The notes beneath the pieces are model-generated. The model saw only the letters and a list, made by a program, of their open reading frames with translations. It was not told where the DNA came from and ran no database searches. 64,000 bases of DNA, taken from assembly GCF_018614875.1 (NCBI RefSeq), contig NZ_JAGGNW010000002.1, positions 575,537-639,536 of the forward strand, read 5' to 3'. The stretch's first letter is position 1. Each line of letters starts with the position of its first letter. This DNA is from Variovorax paradoxus (GTDB lineage: Bacteria; Pseudomonadota; Gammaproteobacteria; Burkholderiales; Burkholderiaceae_C). Positions 11,898 through 19,696 of this stretch are shown one piece after another. A program made the position numbers and the translations under genes.

Positions 11898-11919
11898 AAT
11901 TCCGTCTTATTGCGGAATT
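11898..11919 (-). promoter_or_regulatory. inverted repeat upstream of cysB, candidate autoregulatory site
   Basis: AATTCCG and CGGAATT form a perfect 7-bp inverted repeat with an 8-nt AT-rich spacer, beginning 5 bp upstream of the cysB start codon. LysR-type genes are typically autorepressed at such sites. Position and symmetry are seen; binding by CysB is inferred. Confidence 0.5.
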
Positions 11920-11956
11920 CATTATGCCTTCGGAGTCTATGGAAATTGCCGAAACT

Positions 11957-12331
11957 TCAAGATTTGCTTGCAATTCTGGCCAACAGATCGATCAGTTCAG
12001 GCTCTTCCCCCACGATGCCGGCCAATTGGAAATCCACCTGTGGCCAGGTCTGGCGCAGCGCGTCCACCTGCAGGGGCAGGTCTTCGCGTGCATGTTTGCC
12101 CATGCCGAGGAAGAGCGGAACGACCCGAAGGGCCTTGGCGCCGCTGGCAATCAGGGCCGCCGCGGCAGTGCGCAGGTCGGGGGCCGCAAGCTCCATGTAG
12201 GCACAGACCACGCGGGCTTGCGGGTCGAGCGCCGTGACGCGGGCGGCCACGGCCTCGATCGGCGCGCGCCAGCGCTCGTCGCGCGAACCATGGGCCAGCA
12301 GGACGATGCCCTTCGCGTTCCCGGTTGTCAT
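11957..12331 (-). CDS. sirohydrochlorin chelatase, single-domain CbiX/SirB type
   Basis: Inserts a divalent metal into sirohydrochlorin: Fe for siroheme (SirB) or Co for cobalamin (CbiX). The 124-residue product contains HGSRDERWRAPIEAV near the N-terminus, with the metal-binding histidine, and VPLFLGMGKHAREDLP, with the second conserved His region. Classical bacterial forms are about 260 residues with two such halves. This one is the short, one-domain form, which would have to dimerise. It starts with the ATG at 12331, 5 bp after lptG on the same strand, and ends 63 bp before cysB. That context favours iron and siroheme. Confidence 0.85.
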   Translation of the reverse strand: MTTGNAKGIVLLAHGSRDERWRAPIEAVAARVTALDPQARVVCAYMELAAPDLRTAAAALIASGAKALRVVPLFLGMGKHAREDLPLQVDALRQTWPQVDFQLAGIVGEEPELIDLLARIASKS

Positions 12332-12336
12332 CCGCG

Positions 12337-13446
12337 CTACCTTCGAAGAACCAGCCAGCTGAACGCGGCAAGCGACATCACCGAATAGATCAGCCCTGGC
12401 GCCGCCGCTGTCAGCCATGGTGACCAGTTGCTCAGGTTGCCGAGGTAGCCGAACACGTTGTTGAGCAAGAAGAAGCTGATGCCGATCATCACGCCGCCGA
12501 ACACGTAGGTGGTGATGCCGGCCTGGCGGAAATGCAGGTAGGCGAAGGGCAGGGCGAGCACCACCATCACCAGGCATGAAAGCGGATAGAAGACCTTGCG
12601 CCAGAACTGGATCTCGTAGCGCTGCGCGGTCTGGCGATTGGCCTCGAGGTGCTGGATGTAGTCGAACAGGTCGAGGGTGCCCATGCGGTCGGGCCGCAGC
12701 AGTGCCACCGACACCATTTCGCTGGTCAGCGTGGTCGGCCAGTCGAGCTGCGGCACCTTGGTGGTGACGATGCGGGCCTTGTCCGCGGAGCTGCGCGTTT
12801 CGTAGTCCTGCAGTTCGACGTCCGACAGCTGCCAATGATCGTCGAAGATGCGCGCCGAGGACGCGACGAGCTGCTTGCGCACGTAGCCGTTGGCGTCGAA
12901 CTCGAAGATGCGCGCGTTCTTGAGCGAACCGTCGCGGGCGATCGACAGCACGTTGACGGCGTAGGAGACGTTCTCGCGCTTTTCCTTGAGCCATGCGCCC
13001 GTGTTGCCGACCAGCGAGTACGAGCCCTGGTAGCGGGACTTGAGCAGTTGCCCCGTGCGCTCGGACGCCGGTGCGATGTAGTCGCCAATGGCAAAGGTGA
13101 GGAAAACGAAGCCGAGGCCCAGCAGCAGCAAGGTACGCAGGGCCCGCCATGGCCCCAGGCCGCTGGTGCGAAGAATGGTGTATTCCGAGCTTTGCGCGAG
13201 GCGCGCCATCACGAAGATGCAGCCGATCAGCACGGTGATCGGGAGCAGTTCGTAAAGGTGGCTCGGAATCAGCAAGGTCACGTAGATCAGTGCCTGCGCG
13301 GGGCCGTAGGCAAGGCTGTCGGGCTTGCCGATCGATTGCAGCTCGTCGACGAAGTCGAAGAAGAAAAACAGGCTCAGGAAGCCGAGGGTCACGAAAGCCA
13401 CGGCTTTCAGTGCCTCGACATAGATCAGGCGTCGGATTGTTTTCAC
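12337..13446 (-). CDS. lptG: LPS export ABC transporter permease LptG
   Basis: Inner-membrane partner of LptF in the LptB2FG complex that extracts lipopolysaccharide and passes it to LptC/A. The 369-residue protein has three N-terminal and three C-terminal membrane helices around a periplasmic beta-jellyroll at about residues 130-280. The GTG at 13446 overlaps the lptF stop (GTGA, 4 bp), and the product begins VKTIRRLIYVEALKAVAFV. A longer in-frame reading upstream lies inside lptF and is rejected. Tight overlap indicates translational coupling to lptF. Confidence 0.94.
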   Translation of the reverse strand: MKTIRRLIYVEALKAVAFVTLGFLSLFFFFDFVDELQSIGKPDSLAYGPAQALIYVTLLIPSHLYELLPITVLIGCIFVMARLAQSSEYTILRTSGLGPWRALRTLLLLGLGFVFLTFAIGDYIAPASERTGQLLKSRYQGSYSLVGNTGAWLKEKRENVSYAVNVLSIARDGSLKNARIFEFDANGYVRKQLVASSARIFDDHWQLSDVELQDYETRSSADKARIVTTKVPQLDWPTTLTSEMVSVALLRPDRMGTLDLFDYIQHLEANRQTAQRYEIQFWRKVFYPLSCLVMVVLALPFAYLHFRQAGITTYVFGGVMIGISFFLLNNVFGYLGNLSNWSPWLTAAAPGLIYSVMSLAAFSWLVLRR

Positions 13447-14582
13447 GAGGTCGGGTCGATTTTCGTGGGCTGCGAAGGCGGCAGGCCACCGGCCATGACG
13501 TGCTCGGTCCTGCGCCTGCGGCCCCAATTGTTGTTGCGCAAGAACAGCCAGGCGAGGCCGATCAGCAGGACACCGCCGTGCAGCAGCAGCATGAACGAGC
13601 CCATGCCGAAGCGCCCTGAGCTGATCCAGCTCTGGCCGAGGTTGAGCATGTTGTAGTAGACGACGAAGGCGAACAGCGCGAACAGCAGGTTGCCGCTTCG
13701 TCCCACGCGCGGGTTGACGCTCGACACCGTCAGCGCCAGCAGCACGAAGTTGATGGCCGCCAGCAGCATGCCGATGCGCCAGGCCAGTTCGCCGCGGCTG
13801 GCGTCGCCGGGCTCGCGCAGCAGCTGGAGCGTGGGCTTGGCGCGCGCGGGCGTGTTGTCCGCGGAAAAGTCGGAGGTGCCGCCGGCCCGGGTGCCATAGG
13901 TTTCGAATTCGCTGATCTTGAGCCCCTCGGTGGGCAGCAGCGGCCGCTCGAGCCGCTGCCCGTTGCTCAGCATCAGGAAGCGGTTGTTGCCGACGTTCTC
14001 GATGCGTCCGCTGCGTGCCGAGGTCGTGATCTGCAGGCCGCGCTCGATCGCCCAGATGAACACATTGGTGGCCGTGGCGCCGTCCGGCGTGTCCTTGTCG
14101 ATGAAGAACACCCGCATGCGCCCGGACGATTCCCGGAATTCACCCGGCGTGACCCGCTCGATGTCGCTGCGCCGTTCATACTGCGCCCGCATGCCGATGG
14201 TCTGAGAGTTGGCCCATGGCCAGCCCAGCAGCGCCATGACCGCGATCAGCGCCAGCACCGGCCAGGCAAAGCGGAACAGCGGCTCGACGAAATCGGCCAG
14301 GCCCCGTCCGCTGGAAAACCAGATCACCATCTCGCTGTCGCGGTACATGCGCGACAAGGTGCCGACGATGGCGATGAACAGGCTCAGGCTCAGGATGGTC
14401 GGCATGTAACCGAGCACCGTGTACGACATCACGAGGAACACTTCGGACGGGTTCACGCTGCCCTTGGAGGCGAGCCCGAGCGTGCGGATGAGCATCATGG
14501 TCATCACGATGGTGACCAGGACCACGAGGGTCGCTCCGAAGCTGCGCGACAGCTCCTTGCGTAGGGAAGAATGGAATAACAT
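13443..14582 (-). CDS. lptF: LPS export ABC transporter permease LptF
   Basis: Second permease of the LptB2FG lipopolysaccharide exporter, 379 residues from the ATG at 14582. Membrane helices fall near residues 15-40, 55-80 and 100-120, then a periplasmic domain (about 125-265) and three C-terminal helices. It ends in a basic tail, with NNNWGRRRRTEH. The order lptF-lptG, divergent from pepA, is the same as in E. coli. Only 21 bp separate its start from pepA, so the two divergent promoters must overlap each other and the coding ends. Confidence 0.94.
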   Translation of the reverse strand: MLFHSSLRKELSRSFGATLVVLVTIVMTMMLIRTLGLASKGSVNPSEVFLVMSYTVLGYMPTILSLSLFIAIVGTLSRMYRDSEMVIWFSSGRGLADFVEPLFRFAWPVLALIAVMALLGWPWANSQTIGMRAQYERRSDIERVTPGEFRESSGRMRVFFIDKDTPDGATATNVFIWAIERGLQITTSARSGRIENVGNNRFLMLSNGQRLERPLLPTEGLKISEFETYGTRAGGTSDFSADNTPARAKPTLQLLREPGDASRGELAWRIGMLLAAINFVLLALTVSSVNPRVGRSGNLLFALFAFVVYYNMLNLGQSWISSGRFGMGSFMLLLHGGVLLIGLAWLFLRNNNWGRRRRTEHVMAGGLPPSQPTKIDPTS

Positions 14583-14603
14583 CGTTCGAGGAAAAAAAGG
14601 ATT

Positions 14604-16139
14604 ATGGACTTTCAGCTCAAGACCCTCACCGTCGCCCGTGCCGCGGCCGAAAAATCCGACGTGCTGATCGTGCTCGTCGGCAGCACCCCCCTCACCGCCA
14701 AGGACCCTCTTTCCGCGCTGATTGCCAGTGCCCGCAAGGCCGGCGACCTGCCCGACAAGGCCGGCAAGCTGCTTGCGCTCTACCATCCGGACGAGGTGGC
14801 GGCGTCGCGCCTGGTGCTTGCCGCCATCGGGGACGGAAAGCCCGCATCGGTGCGCAGCGGCGTCATTGCGGCGATCAATGCGGCCAAGGCCCATGGTCCG
14901 GGGCGGGTGGCCCTGGTGTTCGCACACGAGGCAGATGGCAAGGCGGTGGCCTGCGCAGTGGCCGCGGCAGCCGATGCCAGCTACGTCTACACCACCTCCA
15001 AGTCGAAAGCCTCGAACGGCGAGGGGGGGCGCAGCATCCGCCACCTGACGCTCGGCGTGGCCGATGCGGCGGCGGTGGGCAAGGCCTTCGACGAAGCCCG
15101 TGCCACTGTATCCGGCATCGAGCTCGCCAAGGAGTGGGGCAACCGGCCCGGCAATTACTGCACGCCCAACCTGCTGGCCGAAGCGGCCAAGGAGCTCGGC
15201 AAGCTGCCCCGCATCAAATGCGAGGTGTTGGGCCCCAAGGAAGTGCACAAGCTCGGCATGGGTTCGTTCGCGGCGGTGGCGCAAGGCTCGGCCGAGCCGC
15301 TGCGTTTCATCGTGCTGCGCTATCAGGGCGGGCCCAAGGACCAGGCGCCCGTGGTGCTGGTCGGCAAGGGCATCACCTTCGACACCGGCGGCGTCTCGCT
15401 CAAGCCGGCGGCCGAAATGGACGAAATGAAATTCGACATGTGCGGCGCGGCCAGCGTGCTCGGCACCTTCCGCGCGCTGGGCGAAATCCAGCCGGCCATC
15501 AATGTGGTGGGCCTCGTGCCCTCGTGCGAGAACATGAACGACGGCCGCGCGATCAAGCCCGGCGACGTGGTGACCAGCATGAGCGGCCAGACCATCGAAG
15601 TGCTCAATACGGATGCCGAGGGGCGGCTCATCCTGTGCGACGCGCTCACCTATGCCAAGCGTTTCGAACCCGCGGCCGTGATCGACATCGCCACGCTCAC
15701 CGGCGCCTGCGTGGTGGCGCTGGGCGGCGTGCGCAGCGGCCTGTTCACGAGCGACGATTCGCTGGCCGACGCGCTCCAGGCGGCCGGAGAAGAATCGCAG
15801 GACCGCTGCTGGCGCCTGCCACTCGACGACGAATACGCCGAAGGCCTGAAGAGCAACTTCGCCGATGTCGCCAACGTGGCCGGCCGTGCTGGCGGCGCCA
15901 TCACCGCGGCCAAGTTCCTGCAGCGCTTCGCCGGCGATTTCGCCTGGGCGCACCTGGACATCGCGGGCACGGCCTGGAAGAGCGGGGCGGCCAAGGGCTC
16001 GACCGGGCGGCCGGTCGGCCTGCTGGTCTCCTATCTGATGGAACGCACGCGACGCGCTGCGGCCCATGCGGCATCGCCGAAGAAGGCGGCGCGCAAGCAG
16101 CCCGGCACGCCCGCACGCAAGGCCCGGTCCGCACAGTGA
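14604..16139 (+). CDS. pepA: leucyl aminopeptidase PepA (M17)
   Basis: A hexameric two-metal aminopeptidase that trims N-terminal residues from peptides. In enterobacteria it also binds DNA in carAB control and ColE1 cer resolution. The 511-residue product has the M17 catalytic domain from about residue 185. It contains VGKGITFDTGGVSLKPA (metal ligands) and the family signature NTDAEGRL at about 335-342, with the usual Lys and Arg around GKGITFD. The C-terminus carries an extra Lys/Arg/Ala-rich tail (SPKKAARKQPGTPARKARS) not found in E. coli PepA, perhaps a nucleic-acid-binding tail. Its stop overlaps holC. Confidence 0.95.
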   Translation: MDFQLKTLTVARAAAEKSDVLIVLVGSTPLTAKDPLSALIASARKAGDLPDKAGKLLALYHPDEVAASRLVLAAIGDGKPASVRSGVIAAINAAKAHGPGRVALVFAHEADGKAVACAVAAAADASYVYTTSKSKASNGEGGRSIRHLTLGVADAAAVGKAFDEARATVSGIELAKEWGNRPGNYCTPNLLAEAAKELGKLPRIKCEVLGPKEVHKLGMGSFAAVAQGSAEPLRFIVLRYQGGPKDQAPVVLVGKGITFDTGGVSLKPAAEMDEMKFDMCGAASVLGTFRALGEIQPAINVVGLVPSCENMNDGRAIKPGDVVTSMSGQTIEVLNTDAEGRLILCDALTYAKRFEPAAVIDIATLTGACVVALGGVRSGLFTSDDSLADALQAAGEESQDRCWRLPLDDEYAEGLKSNFADVANVAGRAGGAITAAKFLQRFAGDFAWAHLDIAGTAWKSGAAKGSTGRPVGLLVSYLMERTRRAAAHAASPKKAARKQPGTPARKARSAQ

Positions 16140-16579
16140 CGGAAATCGGCTTTCACTTCAACCTGCCGGACAAGGCGAACTACGCCTGCCGGCTGGTCCG
16201 CAAAGCCGTCAGCGCGCGCGGATTGCGGGTGGTCGTGGTGGGCGAGCCGCAGATGCTGGAGGCGATCGACGCCGCGCTGTGGCAGCTCTCGCCCTGCGAT
16301 TTCATCGCGCATTGCCGCAGCGATGCACAGCCCCACCTGGTGACCCGCTCACCGGTCATTCTTTGCGCCGAGGGCGCGGATGCCGCAGCGCTTGCGCACC
16401 GGGAGATGCTGGTGAATCTCGGGCTCACGGTGCCCGTCGGCTTCGAGCGTTTCGAGCGCCTGATCGACATCGTGAGCCACGAGCCCGACGACCGGCAGAT
16501 CGGCCGCTCGCGCTGGCGCCACTATGCCGACCGCGGCTATTCCATCCAGCCGCACGACTTTGCAAGGAGCGCCTCCTGA
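16136..16579 (+). CDS. holC: DNA polymerase III chi subunit
   Basis: Chi links the clamp loader (via psi) to single-stranded DNA-binding protein at the replication fork. The 147-residue product (E. coli 147) begins VTEIGFHFNLPDKANYACRL and ends WRHYADRGYSIQPHDFARSA, the normal chi fold. The GTG at 16136 overlaps the pepA stop by 4 bp (GTGA). pepA-holC order is conserved from gamma- to betaproteobacteria and supports the call. Here valS does not follow; an unknown small gene does. Confidence 0.93.
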   Translation: MTEIGFHFNLPDKANYACRLVRKAVSARGLRVVVVGEPQMLEAIDAALWQLSPCDFIAHCRSDAQPHLVTRSPVILCAEGADAAALAHREMLVNLGLTVPVGFERFERLIDIVSHEPDDRQIGRSRWRHYADRGYSIQPHDFARSAS

Positions 16580-16986
16580 TGGCCAGCACGCTGCGTACGC
16601 CGCCCCGGTTCGTTCCCACCCTGACCACGGTGCTCGACTTGCCGGCCGAGCCTCCGGGCACCGCCGAGGCGTCAAAACCCGCCAGCACTCCGGCACCGGC
16701 GGTCGACCCCGCCGAAGCGGTTGCATTGCCTCCGGCAGAACAGCGGTCCGAAGACGAAATCGTCCGGCTCGAAGAGCAGCTTCTGCACCGCGTGCTGCAG
16801 CGCGTCGACCTGTCGTTGGAAGAGCGCCTGAGCGACACAGTCTCCGCTGCCGTGCAGCAGCAACTCGATGCGATGGTGCCTCGGCTGCGCGAAGAAATCG
16901 AGGCTGTGCTGCGTGCCTTGGTGATCGAGGCAATGGCCGCCGAGCTCTCGGAAAACACAGGGTCTACGCCAGCTTCAGGAGCGTGA
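16579..16986 (+). CDS. uncharacterised 135-aa acidic protein coupled to holC
   Basis: Not recognised. Its ATG shares one base with the holC stop (TGATG), so it is translationally coupled to pepA-holC. Residues 1-50 are Pro/Ala/Thr-rich and likely disordered. Residues 55-125 (EDEIVRLEEQLLHRVLQRVD onward) are charged and heptad-like, with a regular pattern of Leu/Val that predicts one or two amphipathic helices. There is no signal peptide, membrane segment or cysteine. The architecture, a flexible head plus a helical tail, resembles small accessory or adaptor proteins. Coupling suggests a replication or proteolysis link, but nothing in the sequence proves it. Confidence 0.7.
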   Translation: MASTLRTPPRFVPTLTTVLDLPAEPPGTAEASKPASTPAPAVDPAEAVALPPAEQRSEDEIVRLEEQLLHRVLQRVDLSLEERLSDTVSAAVQQQLDAMVPRLREEIEAVLRALVIEAMAAELSENTGSTPASGA

Positions 16987-17124
16987 GGCTTCAGCTAAAC
17001 TGCGCGCCAGGTCGGGAGGCGTGAGGGTGCCGCTGGTCTGCGGCGCGAAACTTGCGAGGTCTGCGCGCCCGGATCACACGACCGGTTTTTTGGTTTTTTA
17101 TTCATCCATGTTCTGGAGGTTCTC

Positions 17125-18330
17125 ATGCAATTGAAATGGACTGCGGTCGCATTGGCTGCAATCACGCTCGTGGCTTGCGGCAAAAAAGAAGAAGCTGCTG
17201 CACCGGCCACCCCGGCGCCCACGGCAGCGGCCCCGGCACCTGCAGCACCTCCGGCAGACGCATTGATCGTCAAGATCGGCCATGTTGGCCCCACGAGTGG
17301 TGCCATTGCCCACCTCGGCAAGGACAACGAGCTCGGCGCCAAGATGGCCATCGAAGACCTCAATGCCAAGGGCCTCAAGATCGGCGACAAGGTTGCCAAG
17401 TTCGAACTGCTGGCCGAAGACGACGCCGGCGATCCGAAGCAAGGTACCGCAGTGGCCCAGAAGCTGGTCGACAGCAAGGTCAACGGCATCGTCGGCCACC
17501 TGAATTCGGGCACCACCATCCCCGCCTCCAAGCTCTACAGCGACGCTGGCATTCCGCAGGTCTCGCCGTCGGCAACCAACCCCAAGTACACGCGTCAGGG
17601 CTTCAAGACCACGTTCCGCGTGGTGGCCGACGACACGCAGCTCGGCGGTACGCTGGGCAAGTACGCCGTCGAAACACTCAAGGGCAAGAACATTGCCGTG
17701 ATCGACGACCGCACGGCCTATGGCCAGGGCGTTGCCGAAGAGTTCGAGAAGGCGGCCAAGGCTGCTGGTGGAACCATCGTCGGCCACGAATTCACGACCG
17801 ACAAGTCCACCGACTTCAACGCCATCCTGACCAAGCTCAAGTCTGCCAAGCCCGACGTGCTGTTCTTCGGCGGCATGGACGCCGTTGGCGGCCCGATGCT
17901 CAAGCAGGTCAAGCAGCTCGGCCTGAACGTCAAGTTCATGGGCGGCGACGGCCTGTGCACCGGCGAACTGCCCAAGCTGGCTGGCGATGCCATCGGCGAA
18001 GAGATGGTGGTCTGCGCCGAAGCCGGCGGTGTCGACGGCGACTTCAAGCAGCCGCTGGAAGACTTCAAGGCCAGGTTCAAGACCAAGAATGGCGTCGAAG
18101 TGCAGATCTATGCACCGTACGTCTACGACGCGGTCAACGTTCTGGCCGAAGCCATGGTCAAGGCCGGTTCTTCCGACCCTGAAAAGTACCTGCCCGAAGT
18201 CGGCAAGGTGCAGTACAAGGGCGTGACCGGCCCGATCGCCTTCGACGAAAAGGGCGACATCAAGAACGGCGCGCTGACGCTCTTCACCTACAAGGGTGGC
18301 GTGCGTACGCAGATTGCCGTGGTTCGCTGA
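17125..18330 (+). CDS. branched-chain amino-acid-type ABC substrate-binding lipoprotein
   Basis: Periplasmic binding protein of the LivJ/LivK family (type I fold), 401 residues. The N-terminus is a lipoprotein signal, MQLKWTAVALAAITLVACGK, with lipobox LVAC and Cys18 for lipidation. An Ala/Pro linker follows (residues 24-44). The mature domain starts VKIGHVGPTSGAIAHLGKDN and contains SPSATNPKYTRQGFKTTFRV, the hinge-region pattern of LivK-like proteins. TGGAGGT precedes the ATG at 17125. No permease or ATPase gene is adjacent, so it must share a transporter encoded elsewhere. E. coli LivK is not lipidated; lipidation is the visible difference. Confidence 0.9.
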   Translation: MQLKWTAVALAAITLVACGKKEEAAAPATPAPTAAAPAPAAPPADALIVKIGHVGPTSGAIAHLGKDNELGAKMAIEDLNAKGLKIGDKVAKFELLAEDDAGDPKQGTAVAQKLVDSKVNGIVGHLNSGTTIPASKLYSDAGIPQVSPSATNPKYTRQGFKTTFRVVADDTQLGGTLGKYAVETLKGKNIAVIDDRTAYGQGVAEEFEKAAKAAGGTIVGHEFTTDKSTDFNAILTKLKSAKPDVLFFGGMDAVGGPMLKQVKQLGLNVKFMGGDGLCTGELPKLAGDAIGEEMVVCAEAGGVDGDFKQPLEDFKARFKTKNGVEVQIYAPYVYDAVNVLAEAMVKAGSSDPEKYLPEVGKVQYKGVTGPIAFDEKGDIKNGALTLFTYKGGVRTQIAVVR

Positions 18331-18365
18331 TCGGCGGACGGCTGCGCGCCGCAAGCGCGCAAAAG

Positions 18366-18394
18366 AGAAAAAGGGCCTTCGGGCTCTTTTTTTT
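18366..18394. terminator. bidirectional intrinsic terminator
   Basis: AGGGCC-TTCG-GGCTCT stem with a stable TTCG tetraloop, followed by eight Ts on the plus strand and preceded by an A-rich stretch that gives Us on the minus strand. It sits between the convergent binding-protein and receiver genes. Confidence 0.85.
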
Positions 18395-18415
18395 GCGCCT
18401 GCTGGCAGCCCGCCG

Positions 18416-18808
18416 TCAGGCCAGCGCGGAGAACCCTGAAGGCCGGTCGGTGTTGCAGTATTCGATGAAGGCGTCGAGGTCCCGCGACTTGTCGAATACC
18501 GCATCGGCGCCCAGCGCTTCGCAGCGTGCGCGGATGTCGGCCGTGACGTAGTTGCTCAGCACCACGACACGCTGGCCCGGGCCGCGGGCCTTGCAACCCG
18601 AGAGCACGCCCAGGCCGGAACCTTCCTTCAGGAACAGGTCGACGATGAGCAGCTGCCAGTCATGGGGATGGACGGCGAGCCAGGCAAGCGCATCCGTTTC
18701 GGTTTCGGCAAAGCCGACGACCTGACCATTGACCAAATCTTCAAGGGCCGGGACCAGGTTGTCCCTGATGGTCTTGTTGTCCTCGACGAGGAACGTGATG
18801 AGGGCCAT
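18416..18808 (-). CDS. stand-alone response-regulator receiver protein
   Basis: A 130-residue CheY-like single domain. Acidic pocket E9/D10 (LVEDN), phosphoacceptor D57 (LLIVDLFLKEG), Ser85 in the switch position (VVVLSNYV) and Lys107 (VFDKSRD) are all present, so it should be phosphorylatable. There is no output domain, and no histidine kinase gene is near. It could act as a phosphate shuttle or a protein-protein switch. The start is the ATG at 18806-18808. It is convergent with the upstream binding-protein gene across a shared terminator. Confidence 0.88.
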   Translation of the reverse strand: MALITFLVEDNKTIRDNLVPALEDLVNGQVVGFAETETDALAWLAVHPHDWQLLIVDLFLKEGSGLGVLSGCKARGPGQRVVVLSNYVTADIRARCEALGADAVFDKSRDLDAFIEYCNTDRPSGFSALA

Positions 18809-18907
18809 GCCGTGGTTTTGTTCTGAGAACCAATAGCGTAGCGTGCCGGACGCGGCCGCGGCGTAGGAGAAGGGATACGGACAACGGCTTCCGGCGCGAC
18901 GCCCCGC

Positions 18908-19267
18908 TCAGTTCCTGTTGTCGGAGGCGCGGATCCTTGCCTTGAGCTCTTCCGCCAGCGCCTGGCTTTCGTCGCGCTCGGCGGTCGCCTCGAGACGCTT
19001 CTCGATTTCCTCGCTCAGCGCCGCGTTGACCTCGGCCAGCTTCTCGGCCGACTTGGCGAGCTTCTCCTCGAGCTGGCCCGTTTGCTCGATGGCCTGCGCC
19101 ACTTCGCCAACCTGCACTTCGTCAGGGAGCTCCTGTCCGAGAACCGTGTTCACGACCGCGAGGTTGTCCGAGGCCCGCTGCACATCGGCGGCCACTTCTT
19201 CGCTCTTCTTCAGCGTCTTGTCGAGCGATGTCTTGCCACGCGGCACGATTTGGGGTTGTCCAGCCAT
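18908..19267 (-). CDS. uncharacterised 119-aa coiled-coil protein
   Basis: Not assigned to a family. The ATG at 19267 has AAAGGAGCC upstream, which decides the start over longer in-frame readings. Almost the whole chain is a charged heptad pattern (for example EQTGQLEEKLAKSAEKLAEV) predicting a long parallel or hairpin coiled coil, about residues 18-115. There is no signal peptide, no membrane segment and no Cys. It lies 99 bp upstream of the receiver gene on the same strand, so cotranscription is possible. A scaffold or chemosensory-adaptor type role would fit but is speculation. Confidence 0.75.
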   Translation of the reverse strand: MAGQPQIVPRGKTSLDKTLKKSEEVAADVQRASDNLAVVNTVLGQELPDEVQVGEVAQAIEQTGQLEEKLAKSAEKLAEVNAALSEEIEKRLEATAERDESQALAEELKARIRASDNRN

Positions 19268-19486
19268 CGAGGCTCCTTTTGCAGGCTTGAAAGTAAAACC
19301 TTTGGATCGTACCGCCAGTCGAACGGGACGGGGCGCGATCCCCCGGTTGTTGCAAGGCAACGTAATGCCTTGCGCACCAGATGACAAAAATCAGGGCGTT
19401 ATCGACCCAGCACAACGATCGGCACGTCAACTTGATCCGTAAAACGTGCACTACTTCACGAATTGCGCGCATGCACTGGCAATGGC

Positions 19487-19525
19487 AACAAAAAACCCAT
19501 CAGGCATTTCTGCGTTGATGGGTTT
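19487..19525 (-). terminator. terminator of the tRNA-Ser transcript
   Basis: AAACCCATCA and TGATGGGTTT form a perfect 10-bp stem with a 13-nt loop. On the minus strand it ends in TTTTTTG, 57 bp beyond the tRNA 3' end, as expected for that transcript. The rest of the roughly 310-bp gap around it (19268-19581) shows no coding sequence that I can support. Confidence 0.82.
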
Positions 19526-19581
19526 GATGTGGGGTGAACATGCCGATGGGTTGGAAACCCGCATGAAACCTGTTACTTCTC

Positions 19582-19672
19582 TGGCGGAGCAGGCGGGATT
19601 CGAACCCGCGGAGGGCTATTAACCCTCACACGCTTTCCAGGCGTGCGACTTAAACCGCTCATCCACCGCTCC
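19582..19672 (-). tRNA. tRNA-Ser (anticodon GGA)
   Basis: On the minus strand the acceptor stem GGAGCGG pairs with CTGCTCC (one G-T pair), followed by G and an encoded CCA. The anticodon arm is CACGC-CTGGAAA-GCGTG with anticodon GGA, reading UCC/UCU serine codons. A long variable arm (GAGGGTTAATAGCCCTC) is the class II feature of tRNA-Ser. The T arm carries GGTTCGAATCC. It is 91 nt including CCA. Confidence 0.96.
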
Positions 19673-19696
19673 TGAGCCTTCGATTGTAGCAGTCGC

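Noticed and set aside
13443..16067. lptF extended by about 490 codons upstream
   Set aside because: The extension lies antisense to pepA and has no membrane or jellyroll features. The ATG at 14582 gives the normal LptF start.
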